Positions 11,501-18,950 of a DNA stretch of 64,000 nucleotides are shown here, one piece after another (the stretch's first letter is position 1; every line of letters starts with the position of its first letter). Source of the DNA: a virus. The position numbers and the translations under genes were made by a program. Below the pieces are notes generated by a model that saw only the letters and a list, made by a program, of their open reading frames with translations, was not told the origin of the DNA and made no database searches. Where the stretch lies: positions 62,001-126,000 of the IMG/VR virus record IMGVR_UViG_3300028920_000035. The stretch is one strand, 5' to 3'.

Positions 11501-11668
11501 CGCAAAAAGTTGGTCAACGTTGGGTCTTTTGCCATCACTTTGAAGCATGCAACGGGGCCCACCGCCTATCAAATGCTCATCACAGGGAGTGCCGACCTCG
11601 TGCTCCAGCCCAACGACATGGTCGACATCACTCGGGATGTTTCCAGCCTCAGGTGGAGGGTCGGGTAA
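5510..11668 (+). CDS. Giant beta-propeller tail fibre-like protein (2052 aa)
   Basis: The start is ATG, 10 bases after the previous stop. Residues 1-120 form a beta-rich N-terminal domain ending in a Pro-rich linker. Repeated blades of the type 'GGGYLWVAS', 'YDGYVWVV', 'YDGNYLWAL' and 'FDGEALWVY' suggest three consecutive propellers. The first two are clear tandem paralogues about 2.0 kb apart: 'TLGDNLRSIDL' and 'RVQDTGSALVYVD' near residues 425-485 match 'TLGANQRSVSV' and 'KVQDTGSALNIVD' near 1105-1165. Gly/Ser linkers (near residues 855 and 1400) separate the units. The C-terminus (about 1950-2052) is another beta-rich domain. No enzymatic motif is evident. The position inside the tail cluster suggests a virion appendage. 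The propeller assignment rests on blade periodicity, not on a structure search. Confidence 0.75.
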   Translation: MAISLIKFTQGTNTDAAGHALLGTIAGGPVTVENGGDNTNTLSWRIELLYAPPESGMPTGVVASNANDANPTFAFTPDATGCYRFRLTVWTGVSYSGTQNVDIRNFAVPLSEKIVQPPYQTHPPTLPIQGSGYPGEKPDELNFGGQPYGWAGDDDPTRKLLHQQLAELNELVARVPAVTNDAILAAVSNIQMSVPLKMNFDDAGNIWVGDGNLLDNTDPTNGVISGPTIPSPTLSRAWTYPQVSDAHQRTIAAVYSPVTDTIFAVRYIGQGTHIHELTKTSPITEVRPPVDLLTTSDARNIITGGGYLWVASLNQVWRVNPSTYYTGGIDVVADGSSTTPAGYNDGALLFIEDTIFGDGFGRFFYTTASDGGIHRFHSDTLVHEASFTMPDTPAYEVAPPAYDPTKGRIGVVYDGSSTGINFVTFDADTLGDNLRSIDLSSYGQQYFSVAYEPVSDTYWIYAYNLANQNGAIIRVQDTGSALVYVDTLDLGVTASDYYPPYYPQLTTYDGYVWVVCLEKLYASTRAYRFLRIDPQTDVVFQIPINSRTYWRAPTLRGDVEGSLDNAVVTRIRGVDGVDWGTAWTTSLKQDGMVPMVHSGRGTISPTFLPATQQSSATGSLFQYQSNDDHQGWTIRRDSGVGGWTAQLRPSYAVVSGSIADSPQRMYMTDVSGRIGNDDHLAANRSGVIDPTAGGANSSYRIYGVTGIGRSPQFGTDSFRMKTAYESVELTWSPDHDGWVITNRYRPWEDVVRPNPVNPSTIMVNSGKAVVHVDTRTAGQSVALASTLMSHDDWVIIKDSYGNAAANNITVDGGPHLIDGVAQVTIDQDYGCYIFRYDAQGDDDAGSWEVLANVGAGGGSGSSDELPYPLPTEERVLRGGPLAVNSLYYVSTDGVDLWLGQSQLVTQDPNGEKNNYLRTRGDGTFTEVGDPLTGTMSEWATVMVLYEPTLDQMVAVQYDTDSNALRLAPLSRTTPAVLGTSTLIAPLFCPTDGVAGGGYLWFTNQFDTWVKVSANFASVTSLGASDTSARLAYDDGPGNRYGDSEGRVYITNSTVIERYVPSTDALDGTFDPSGGSSEDLRGITVDTINGRVWTIYDDAETYRLTSFDCETLGANQRSVSVASYVFSLNYILDILYADGFCYVLLYGFSGGILLKVQDTGSALNIVDSLTDTVSDIDTYIPWYRQLAVLNGYVYYPSNNSSSQPVLMRTDVASLGTPTEVDLGVGLNWAEWPVNVAASNSDTVPDKLYFKIDPDESFELDILNPGGNEKLHFRSLASVLGTFVWDFDSSTVMSDPGTTDFRFNNSNWASATQLALDDQVLTHGTFLDVGRLVQNWVEGDRLLVRSVDNNSNRYGIFEIGAGGPMDQGGWWLIPVSHLQGSTFTASFNERFFFYRTSAGNGGGGGPGSDTTAIHRDTSAEISTITEKTTPAGTDLLIIEDSAAANAKKRVQIANLPSSGGADPVFGGNSALRASDTYSGRIHKLQGGGFDLTGGEPRSIVVDYGIAFSVCPVGGPNGRGTIVGFFLGVKFDGSLNAGFEFPTQAEGPVDLIKDPSNAPGAEFYVACSTTGTVKYCTVLRWFPEPVSTTAGAVTVNSTWSVGTNPSRLIRCNTHLAVLCNGSIHRIIDIHLGPFVVTQDSIAVTGAVWEDAIYDGNYLWALDSNANLLRKIDINGSTMSEVSSVSVTTITGKGNLAFDGAAIWHCRGESSFLERVDVASGSVTSLSIGDIGSYSSRAVAFDGEALWVYTSTPSPGEAVFTVDPISGQVREREVTGATAFDTSYRHIGMSLGRGQVTFMSRASVRTFRRTGGYISNADALLIGHVGRVFTGFGPLRIRDGDTHDLIAEAPNLRFLLLQDDVTSPTTFKFPVGWTFHPTQPTGVSEANPGFLFMYRPADASGEITINGYHASGPAFFDSTETLAPGEVALVFEHQNPVTQADRVMWKIPDAGSDVPNTVTVDAGFSSKSAWNPTGWGSAEFVRITSGAAVDISGWYSEVTHYRKKLVNVGSFAITLKHATGPTAYQMLITGSADLVLQPNDMVDITRDVSSLRWRVG

Positions 11669-11671
11669 CCT

Positions 11672-13081
11672 ATGGCTGGTTCCCAACCCTGGGGTGGGGC
11701 AACGAGCGCTGACATCACGGCCGTTGTCCATGAAGACATGACGATCAGCGAAGGACTGATCGTCTTGCCGGCGGTCGCCGAGCCTGAGCTGTACCCGTCG
11801 GAGACCCCAGGTGGTTGGGGTGGCAAGCTAGGCAGTGGCTGGGGTGGTGCATACCAAGTTCTGCTGACCGAGGTTGGCCTCGGGGACACACTGCTCCTTT
11901 CCGAGTCCCTGTCCATTGACTTCCCGTTGGCAGTCATCGGAGCCACTCCCCTCAGCCCCTACGCAGTGAGGGTCCAGTTCAGTCAGGTTCTCGACCCTTC
12001 CTGGGCACCTAACTACGATCCGGTCAACTACACCCTCAACCCGTTCCTGACGGTCCACGAGGTCTTGCCCGGACTCAACCCCGCGGCGGTCATCCTCATC
12101 ACGAGCCCCCAGCAGCCGACGCTGTATGCGCTGACGGTTTCTGATGCGCGGTCCCTCAGCGACTCCCTCGGGCCGCAGAACACAGCGTCATTCCTGGGCT
12201 TCCCCGTTGCACCGAGTTTCATCGCAGCGGCCCAGAGCACTTCCAAACTGGCCGTCTGGTTCAGCGTGCCGATGCGAGTCGATGCCGAGTTCTCTGCCCC
12301 CGAGAACTACATCGTCACCGACTTGAAGGGGAATCGTCTCTTCGTGGTGTCGGCAACTCCCTCGGGCCCAGACCCTATTTCGCGCGTTGATCTGGAGCTG
12401 ATGCCCGCCTATGAGTTCGAGCCCCTCGACTACTATGCGGTCCAGGTGCTGCCCAATGTCATCAGCTTGCAGGGGGCCACCTGTACGCCAGACACCCAGG
12501 TTTTTCAGTGGCGCGAACACCTGTGGGCGGCCAAGGGAGTCGGGCCCATCAACATTCCCATTGCGAGCTTCAGCGGTGAGGTCGAGGGCGGGTTGCTGGG
12601 GCAGCCCGCAGGACAGATTTTCTTCAGTCCAGCGCTGGAGCAGCCAATTGCCAACTCCACGCTCGAAGTGGACGAGGTGTCTCTCTGCACCCGAGCTTTT
12701 GACGTCTACGAGATGCCGCCTCAAGTGCCGGACCCCGTGCCACTCAGAACTTGGGGCGGGTCGGTAGAGACTCACCTCGTTGGTGGAACCAACGTAGGGG
12801 TGCTCTACGCGCCCGCTGAGCACATGGGCGAGGTACGTCTGACCTTAGCTGATCTGCGTCAAGAGACGATGCCAGCGCCCGTCGACGGGCCCTCGACGGG
12901 CATTCTGGAAGAGCCTATCGACATCTTGAAGGGCGGCTTCCTCAACGACCCACGCTGGGGTTTGGCAGACGGAGTGCTTCCCGACCCCAGCCTTGGCACC
13001 TACCCCGCCGCCTTCCACACCATCGACAACTTGACCCCAGTAGGCCCCGGCTCCACGACCAACATTACCCTTCAGCCGTGA
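11672..13081 (+). CDS. Ig-like (Big_5/SbsA type) tail protein
   Basis: The start codon lies 4 bases after the preceding stop. The 469-residue product starts with a Gly/Trp-rich segment and a single copy of the stalk repeat ('LGDTLLLSESLSID'), as in the first gene of the window. Two Ig-like domains follow: 'PYAVRVQFSQVLDPSW...NYTLNPF' near 90-170 and 'SKLAVWFSVPMRVDAEFSAPENY' near 190-280, both with the Big_5 pattern 'V-x-F-S-x-x-(L/M)-x-x...NY'. No signal peptide or membrane segment is seen. It shares its architecture with the first gene and is probably part of the same adhesion apparatus. This is inference from architecture and location. Confidence 0.7.
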   Translation: MAGSQPWGGATSADITAVVHEDMTISEGLIVLPAVAEPELYPSETPGGWGGKLGSGWGGAYQVLLTEVGLGDTLLLSESLSIDFPLAVIGATPLSPYAVRVQFSQVLDPSWAPNYDPVNYTLNPFLTVHEVLPGLNPAAVILITSPQQPTLYALTVSDARSLSDSLGPQNTASFLGFPVAPSFIAAAQSTSKLAVWFSVPMRVDAEFSAPENYIVTDLKGNRLFVVSATPSGPDPISRVDLELMPAYEFEPLDYYAVQVLPNVISLQGATCTPDTQVFQWREHLWAAKGVGPINIPIASFSGEVEGGLLGQPAGQIFFSPALEQPIANSTLEVDEVSLCTRAFDVYEMPPQVPDPVPLRTWGGSVETHLVGGTNVGVLYAPAEHMGEVRLTLADLRQETMPAPVDGPSTGILEEPIDILKGGFLNDPRWGLADGVLPDPSLGTYPAAFHTIDNLTPVGPGSTTNITLQP

Positions 13082-13128
13082 TTCCTCTTATTGGGTCCGT
13101 TTAAGGACACCCCAGAGGAGAATGAAGG

Positions 13129-13791
13129 ATGAAGATTGACAAGGGGCTGATCCGTCGCGAGCACTTCAAGCCGCCCGCCAATGCCTTGAAGCTCGGACTC
13201 GGCGCCCATCACGAGGACCACTATCCTCGAAGTAGCATCCGGGGCGACGTGATTATGTGGCTGCGGGACGGGAAGACCGGCGAGTTACAAGAAGAGCGTG
13301 TGCATCGCAACTTGGTGGTTCGCGACGCCAGCATCCTGATTGCTCGTCTGCTAAAGGATTCCCAGGAGGCTCCCCACGGCGCTTTTGCCTTAGCGATCGG
13401 CACAGGTGACACCGGCTGGGATCCCATGAGTCCACCAGCTGCGACAGACACCCAGCGGTCCCTTTATGGTGAGCTGACCCGCAAGACCTTCACCTCAACC
13501 GAGTTCATCGACTCTGGGGGTAGTCCGACCGCAATCGCGACCAACGTCGTTGACTTTACGACGACCTTTACTGAGTCGGAAGCAGTGGGCCCCCTTGTCG
13601 AGATGGGCCTCATCGGTGGCAACGTCGACTCGAACATGAGCGTGCAAAAGCCGGTCACTCCACCCAACGGAGCCTACGACCCTCTGGTGGACCTGGCCCA
13701 GTACGACACCCTCATAAACTACCTTGTATTTCCAGTAATCAACAAACCAGCAACGAGCACTTTCACCATTACGTGGCGCTTGAGTTTTTAA
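13129..13791 (+). CDS. Conserved-type phage tail/baseplate structural protein, function unknown
   Basis: This 220-residue product starts at ATG 13129 after a strong ribosome site (AGAGGAG about 10 bases upstream). An ATG 7 bases earlier is out of frame and closes at once. 'MWLRDGKTGEL..ERVHRNLVVRDASILIARLL' followed by 'FALAIGTGDTGWDP' and a C-terminal 'FTITWRLSF' is a pattern I associate with small phage tail or fibre-attachment proteins, but I cannot name the family. It sits directly before the first of two paralogous baseplate-type proteins, which supports a structural role. Confidence 0.6.
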   Translation: MKIDKGLIRREHFKPPANALKLGLGAHHEDHYPRSSIRGDVIMWLRDGKTGELQEERVHRNLVVRDASILIARLLKDSQEAPHGAFALAIGTGDTGWDPMSPPAATDTQRSLYGELTRKTFTSTEFIDSGGSPTAIATNVVDFTTTFTESEAVGPLVEMGLIGGNVDSNMSVQKPVTPPNGAYDPLVDLAQYDTLINYLVFPVINKPATSTFTITWRLSF

Positions 13792-13809
13792 GCAGGTAGG
13801 AGGGCCGCC

Positions 13810-16383
13810 TTGGCAGTCAAAGAGTACGGAACCGGTGTCAGTGGTTATCTCGACCCAGAGGGTCGGAACTGGGAGACTGTTGTCTACCAGGCTGGTAAAC
13901 CGGTCATTGACACTGAGCAGAACCTGATACAGGACTCCATCCAGAATCAGGCTCGCAAGAATGGGCCACCTTCTGGTTGGCTGATGCCGGAGGTTTTGGA
14001 CCGTTTGGACCAGTCGGTGGTGATCAGCAGCGCTACAGCCAACGAGCTGGAGCTCGACCCTCTGGATGCCTATGTGAATGGGTGGCGGATTCGGGTGACT
14101 GACACCACGACGACGGGCTCGAACGTGCTCGACCTGGGCGCGGGGCCCACGGGTGCCGGCGGCAAGCGGTTTGACCTCGTGGTGTTGGAAGTGTGGCGGC
14201 GCGTGCTCATCGCGGCTCCCTCGCCGAATGGTAAGAGTCCTGCTGGGTACATCTGGCGATTCGGCAACGTCAAGGCGACCGACCAGGACGCCACCCTCAA
14301 CCATGTAGACGACATTCAGGACCCCAACGTCGCCGCGCCCACGACCAAGCGTGTCCAGATCCAATACCGCCTGCGCGTCATCCAGGATGTGGACCTGTGG
14401 TCGTACCCATGGGGTGTAGGCGACCCGGCAGTGCCAGCTCAGACGGTTCCGCCCGATCCCAGCACTCCTGACGGCAACGCCACGGCATTCACGTACACGA
14501 ATCAATCGGTAGTGGGTGACCCAGGGTTGTGGCGCGCGGGGGACGGCAACCCCGCCAACGGTTTGGGGACCGTGGACGGGTACATCTATGCGCTCCCTCT
14601 GATGGCGGTGGCTCGGCGCAACGACGCTGCGTTTGACCGGATCTCGAATCACAACGGAGGCGTGCCCACGCCAGGGCCCTCGGACCGCCCGGACGGGCTG
14701 CTCAACGACATCATCGACCCTCGGGACGTCATTGATCTCCGCACGGCGGTGAGCCATCAGGGATGGAGCTACCATGAACTGCTCCAGAAAAACTTTCACT
14801 GGTTGCTCGACAACGCCCTTCGTGGCGAGGTAGGGGAAACTCTGCTTGGCGGCGGGGCCCAAGGGGCAAACCTCCTGACGGCGGTCGAAATCGGGCTCAG
14901 CAATGCCAACGGCGGCGCTCCCCCGGCGACGGGTGACACGGCGGGAGCCGACTTCATAGCCGAGTTTGATGGGGTTCGGCGCACGTTCAGCGACCAGCCG
15001 ATCGTCGAAACCGTGTGGTTACGGTACGGCCCCTCGGACTTTGGCTACGGGGCAACCTGGCCCGCGACCGATTTCACCATCACCGTCACGCCAACGACGA
15101 ATTTCATCCCTGAAGGGCACTCCCTCTTCAACTGGGCGGCCCACGTGCCTCCCACAACCAGCGTCCTGAGTGTCGAGTCTGTTCTCACCGACGGCCTGAA
15201 CCCGCCGCCTACAATGATGATCTCAGGGGTCGGGACCGTACCTCAAGCAAACCTTTCCCTGCGCTTCCCAAATGGGATTACGTCAGGGGGCACCCACGAC
15301 CTCATGCTGAAAGTCGTGGTGGCCTACCCCGCGGGCATCGGCATGGTGGTCCACCCTAGCCGACTCTTTGGGTCGGACGGCTTCATCTGGAACAATCCAG
15401 GTTCGCTACCAGCCGACTATGAGGGTGACGAGGTGAAAGACATCGACATCCCACACCGAGGCGTTCGGTACGAGTACCGGACAGTGACCTTGACCAAGAC
15501 CTACAATGTGCTGGGAAATCCCAGTGGCTACTACGAGGACTTTGATAGCGCCCGAGACGTTCCGCTGTTCGATCGCATCGAGTCCGTATCGAGCGTGACC
15601 ATCGACGCGGCGCCCTACGTGGGTAGCATCGAGATTCGTAACTCGAACCAGACCATCCGCTTGGACCCCGCGTCGGTTGGGCTTGGGCAGACCGTGGTCA
15701 CCCAGTTCAAGGCAATTCGGCCAATGCAGCAGGTTGGCGCCCAACTGACGGTCTTCTACGAAACCGTGCCGATGCAGACGGTACGAGAGGCACTGTCGGG
15801 GACGAGTCTCAAGCTCACCCCCCGCTATGTGTCGCCCGAGCTGTACGTCCTGGTGGCAGGCACATCATCGTTGGGGGAGGGCTACCCCTTCCCCTCGCAA
15901 GCCACCCAGAGCGGAGGCGTCTACCCCACTTCAGGGGGCAGCCCCGTGGGGGACCATCACCTCCGTGCGGGGCCTCGGTTTGCGACCCAATCGTTCGACG
16001 CCGACACTGGCTTCGGCAAGGTGCTAGCCACCGTACCAATGGTAGCCAACCCCGAAGAGTTGGAAATCCAGCGGGATCCTGGTGACCGAGACGGCGAGGG
16101 CCGTGTCTTTTACAAGACGGTTCCGGCGGGGTACCTCCCCAGCGCGTTTGGGCCCTCGCTGAGCGACCCAGTTGCGCACAAGGTCCTTCTCCCCATCTTG
16201 GCCGAGCTGCCTGAGGATGGCCCCTTCGGCTACAAGGGACAGCTGGTGCTGGTGACCCTGCAACGATGGGCTCCCAGCTCCTCGGACAATGCGGTGGCCT
16301 TCGACCTCGACCTGGCCTCGAACTGGACGGCGGCTTCGGTTTACCGCCTCAAGGGTAATCCACTGAATGGTAGGGTGGTATGA
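13810..16383 (+). CDS. Baseplate/tail-type structural protein, paralogue of the gene at 20421
   Basis: The start is TTG 13810, supported by AGGAGG about 5 bases upstream; the protein is 857 residues. The N-terminus ('GTGVSGYLDPEGRNWETVVY' then 'GKPVIDTEQNLIQD') resembles the entry segment of phage and contractile-injection proteins such as DUF4815/DUF6519, where an 'x-G-x-x-L/I-D-x-E-x-N' stretch recurs; that family match is tentative. Shared with the 1342-residue gene downstream are 'VLEVWR', 'RVQIQYRLRVI', 'DPGLWRAGDG' and 'TVDGYIYALPL' (residues about 120-270). The C-terminal half is beta-rich and unassigned. It overlaps the next gene by four bases (ATGA). A baseplate or fibre-scaffold role is inferred. 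Confidence 0.7.
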   Translation: MAVKEYGTGVSGYLDPEGRNWETVVYQAGKPVIDTEQNLIQDSIQNQARKNGPPSGWLMPEVLDRLDQSVVISSATANELELDPLDAYVNGWRIRVTDTTTTGSNVLDLGAGPTGAGGKRFDLVVLEVWRRVLIAAPSPNGKSPAGYIWRFGNVKATDQDATLNHVDDIQDPNVAAPTTKRVQIQYRLRVIQDVDLWSYPWGVGDPAVPAQTVPPDPSTPDGNATAFTYTNQSVVGDPGLWRAGDGNPANGLGTVDGYIYALPLMAVARRNDAAFDRISNHNGGVPTPGPSDRPDGLLNDIIDPRDVIDLRTAVSHQGWSYHELLQKNFHWLLDNALRGEVGETLLGGGAQGANLLTAVEIGLSNANGGAPPATGDTAGADFIAEFDGVRRTFSDQPIVETVWLRYGPSDFGYGATWPATDFTITVTPTTNFIPEGHSLFNWAAHVPPTTSVLSVESVLTDGLNPPPTMMISGVGTVPQANLSLRFPNGITSGGTHDLMLKVVVAYPAGIGMVVHPSRLFGSDGFIWNNPGSLPADYEGDEVKDIDIPHRGVRYEYRTVTLTKTYNVLGNPSGYYEDFDSARDVPLFDRIESVSSVTIDAAPYVGSIEIRNSNQTIRLDPASVGLGQTVVTQFKAIRPMQQVGAQLTVFYETVPMQTVREALSGTSLKLTPRYVSPELYVLVAGTSSLGEGYPFPSQATQSGGVYPTSGGSPVGDHHLRAGPRFATQSFDADTGFGKVLATVPMVANPEELEIQRDPGDRDGEGRVFYKTVPAGYLPSAFGPSLSDPVAHKVLLPILAELPEDGPFGYKGQLVLVTLQRWAPSSSDNAVAFDLDLASNWTAASVYRLKGNPLNGRVV

Positions 16384-17060
16384 GCACGATTTACCTCTAC
16401 GACGGGCACACGACCCCAGTAGCTAGCTCACCTCTGGTTGACGTGATCAAGGCGCCGCCTTCGACCCCGGTCGAGATTGGCACGAGCTTCCCCGTCCGCA
16501 TCCCAGAGAATCTTTCGCTGCCTCGTGAGCCGGCGGACGTGTACGACCTGGTGAGTTTGAAGGTTGAAGCTCTGGAGCAGAAGACAGGCTTCGGTGACAG
16601 TCTGTACGAAGATTTCATTGAGAACCCGTCAATCTCGACAGCCTCCCCCGACCTGTATTCGCGGCGTATGGGGGATCGGGTCTCGTTCGCCCTGATGTAC
16701 AACCCAAGTTACGTCTGGAGCACGATCACCAACATTGGCCCAGCCACCCCTGATGTCGTGCAGCTAGAGTTGGACATGTTCCTCCTGACCTACGAGGCGG
16801 ACCCTCTTACCGGGCGAACGCGGAGGATGCTGACGGACGTGTCGGACGAGATCCTTGGCGGTACTGGAGTTCGGGCCCGACTTGATTTCCAAGGCACCCA
16901 AGCTCCCCCCACCGTCTTCACTACTGTCCCGGGGCAGCCTCAAGTCGTCGCGCCTGCATTCCAAGGCTCCGACTTCTCCGTGGGGCTACAAGGGGACTTC
17001 ACACAGCTTTCTGGAAATCCCCTTCACGCCATCATCGGTTTCTGGGGGCTATTTTACTGA
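16380..17060 (+). CDS. Tail-region structural protein of unknown function
   Basis: The 226-residue product begins at ATG 16380, overlapping the previous stop by four bases, which suggests translational coupling. It has a low-complexity Pro-rich N-terminus, a short helical stretch near 55-70, and a beta-rich remainder. No cysteines, signal peptide or catalytic motif is apparent. I do not recognise the family. The tight coupling to the baseplate-type gene suggests that it partners that protein. Confidence 0.55.
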   Translation: MSTIYLYDGHTTPVASSPLVDVIKAPPSTPVEIGTSFPVRIPENLSLPREPADVYDLVSLKVEALEQKTGFGDSLYEDFIENPSISTASPDLYSRRMGDRVSFALMYNPSYVWSTITNIGPATPDVVQLELDMFLLTYEADPLTGRTRRMLTDVSDEILGGTGVRARLDFQGTQAPPTVFTTVPGQPQVVAPAFQGSDFSVGLQGDFTQLSGNPLHAIIGFWGLFY

Positions 17061-17068
17061 GGTGACGC

Positions 17069-18511
17069 ATGCCATCCACTAGGACCCCCACTCAGATCAC
17101 GCCCCGCTCGGGCCAGGCCCCCACCAACACCGTGGATGGGTCAGCCCTGTCGTTCCCTGTTGATGGTGGTGGGAACCATGATGGCCTTTACGCATTGCTG
17201 TCGGGTATCGACGATAAATACCGACGGGCCACGACTCCTTCGTTTGGCATCCCCAACACCCCAGGTTCTGGTGCTGTGTGGACCCGCGATGGTCAAGCCA
17301 TTGAAGCTACACCAGTGGTGGATGATTGGACCGCTAATCGACCCCCTGACCCCTTCCAGTCCTTCTACCGAGTCGGGTTGGCAGGGGACCTTACTGCTAC
17401 AGCGCGAGATCCCTCTCGGCAAGGTGACATGGGATACGTCCTGATGGGGACCTATCGATCTTCCGACAGTGACCCTGATGGTAACGAAAGGTCTACGCTC
17501 AACCAACCCCTAGCAGGGTTTGCCACCCTGAACGTTCGAAGCATCGAAGGCGAAACGGTTGACGGGAACCAGGTACACACGCGGTTCTCCCAGGGTGCAG
17601 CAGCGACCCTGAATCCCGGTGGTTCGCTGCCAGATACCATTGAAATCTCTGCACCCAACTACTTCCGGCACACCAGTGGTAATTCCGCGATTTGCCTTAA
17701 GCACGACATTATCTTGGTGGAGTACCCCGACGGCACAGAGCAAGCATACATTCCATGGTCAATGACCGCGGACAATCGAGTCAGGGTCGCCAACCTAGGC
17801 CAAGGCCCTTACAGCTCAGGGTATCCGGTGTTCCCAAACCCCGACGAGGCGGTCAATATCACCTGGGTCCAACCCCTGTTCGCGGCGGGCGGTGGCGTAT
17901 CAGGTAATGTTTTCGGTGGCAACAACTCCTGGGCCCCTCTGACGGTCATCTACCCCACTCGCATCACAGACGACCTCTTCCCCAGCAATCAACTTCCGGC
18001 CATGCGCATTGTGGGGGAGTCTCCTAGCCGGACAGTTCTTATCGTCGGGCACCATGACCCCTCCTACGCAGGTACCTCTGCTCCTTTCTCGCTCCAAGCA
18101 GATGGGTCCTTGTGGGCGTCAAGGGTCACAGGCATCCTCAATTCCAAAGGGGAGGCTGTTACCGGGATTACAGGAAACTATACGTACACTTTCGCCCTCC
18201 CCGAAGGTGCCTCGTCGGTAGGCCTTAGGTGCAGTGCTGGAGTCGGCACTCCCTTGACCCTTGGGATCAATATCGCAACGACGTCAAACCTCAGCCAAGG
18301 GGACCGGATCGCCGTCACCCTGGACAACCAGAATGGCGCCAATATTACAATAGACTGGGGGTCTATCCTACCTTCTGGTACAGGGTTCCTTTTCAGTGGG
18401 GGCGATGACCAGGCTCTACCAAACGTTCCGGGAGTCTACAAGTGGGAAGGTCTGGTTCATGGGGGGCCTCTAGGGTCCTACACCATTCATATGACCCGAA
18501 CGGACTACTGA
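17069..18511 (+). CDS. Tail appendage protein (480 aa), C-terminal module shared with the next gene
   Basis: The start is ATG 17069, eight bases after the previous stop and preceded by TGAGGTG. Residues 1-250 are polar and beta-rich; residues 260-480 are Gly/Thr/Ser-rich. The last roughly 60 residues ('NITIDWGSILPSGTG...YKWEGLVHGG...YTIHMTRTDY') resemble the end of the following 139-residue protein ('VTMNWSGAFQFSSPEDK...VWHGVQAPG...YLMQRWGDY'). The two genes may therefore carry versions of one small trimer-tip or capping domain. No enzymatic motif is seen. A virion role is inferred from position. Confidence 0.55.
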   Translation: MPSTRTPTQITPRSGQAPTNTVDGSALSFPVDGGGNHDGLYALLSGIDDKYRRATTPSFGIPNTPGSGAVWTRDGQAIEATPVVDDWTANRPPDPFQSFYRVGLAGDLTATARDPSRQGDMGYVLMGTYRSSDSDPDGNERSTLNQPLAGFATLNVRSIEGETVDGNQVHTRFSQGAAATLNPGGSLPDTIEISAPNYFRHTSGNSAICLKHDIILVEYPDGTEQAYIPWSMTADNRVRVANLGQGPYSSGYPVFPNPDEAVNITWVQPLFAAGGGVSGNVFGGNNSWAPLTVIYPTRITDDLFPSNQLPAMRIVGESPSRTVLIVGHHDPSYAGTSAPFSLQADGSLWASRVTGILNSKGEAVTGITGNYTYTFALPEGASSVGLRCSAGVGTPLTLGINIATTSNLSQGDRIAVTLDNQNGANITIDWGSILPSGTGFLFSGGDDQALPNVPGVYKWEGLVHGGPLGSYTIHMTRTDY

Positions 18512-18518
18512 GGACACT

Positions 18519-18938
18519 ATGCCGAAATTCAATAGCCCAGTCGAAGGAGCCAAAACCTACCGGGGTTATGAGTTCACTCCCGCAGCCGGCGCCAACCTGA
18601 CCATCTATGTTGACCCCTCGGGATCCGGGACTAATCCAGCGGCAGGGTACGAATGGCTTACGGCTACCATGGACCCCGACGGGGGAGACGTCATCTTGAC
18701 GGTAGAAGCAAGCCTTTTGGGGGGCGTGCACCCAGAGTTCTGGCTGTTCGTGAGGCAGTCATCATCGGGGCAAGTCACCATGAACTGGAGTGGAGCCTTC
18801 CAGTTCAGTTCCCCCGAGGACAAGCTCATTCCCGATGACGATGGTCGCCGTTTACACGTCTGGCATGGGGTACAAGCCCCCGGGTATGGTCAATACCTCA
18901 TGCAGCGGTGGGGTGACTACGACCAGAGTATCACCTGA
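18519..18938 (+). CDS. Small tail appendage protein (139 aa)
   Basis: The start is ATG 18519 with GAGGA eight bases upstream, in the sequence TGAGGACACTATG; a TGAGGACACTAT copy also follows the stop at 24449. The product has an N-terminal strand-rich half and a C-terminal half resembling the end of the preceding gene ('NWSGAFQF', 'VWHGVQ'). It may be a stand-alone copy of that terminal domain. No known family is recognised. Confidence 0.5.
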   Translation: MPKFNSPVEGAKTYRGYEFTPAAGANLTIYVDPSGSGTNPAAGYEWLTATMDPDGGDVILTVEASLLGGVHPEFWLFVRQSSSGQVTMNWSGAFQFSSPEDKLIPDDDGRRLHVWHGVQAPGYGQYLMQRWGDYDQSIT

Positions 18939-18950
18939 GGAGCGGTTTGA

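Noticed and set aside
13495-14862. Minus-strand open frame of 455 residues
   Set aside because: It is antisense to two tail genes with strong ribosome sites; its composition is Arg/Val/His-rich as in other shadows.
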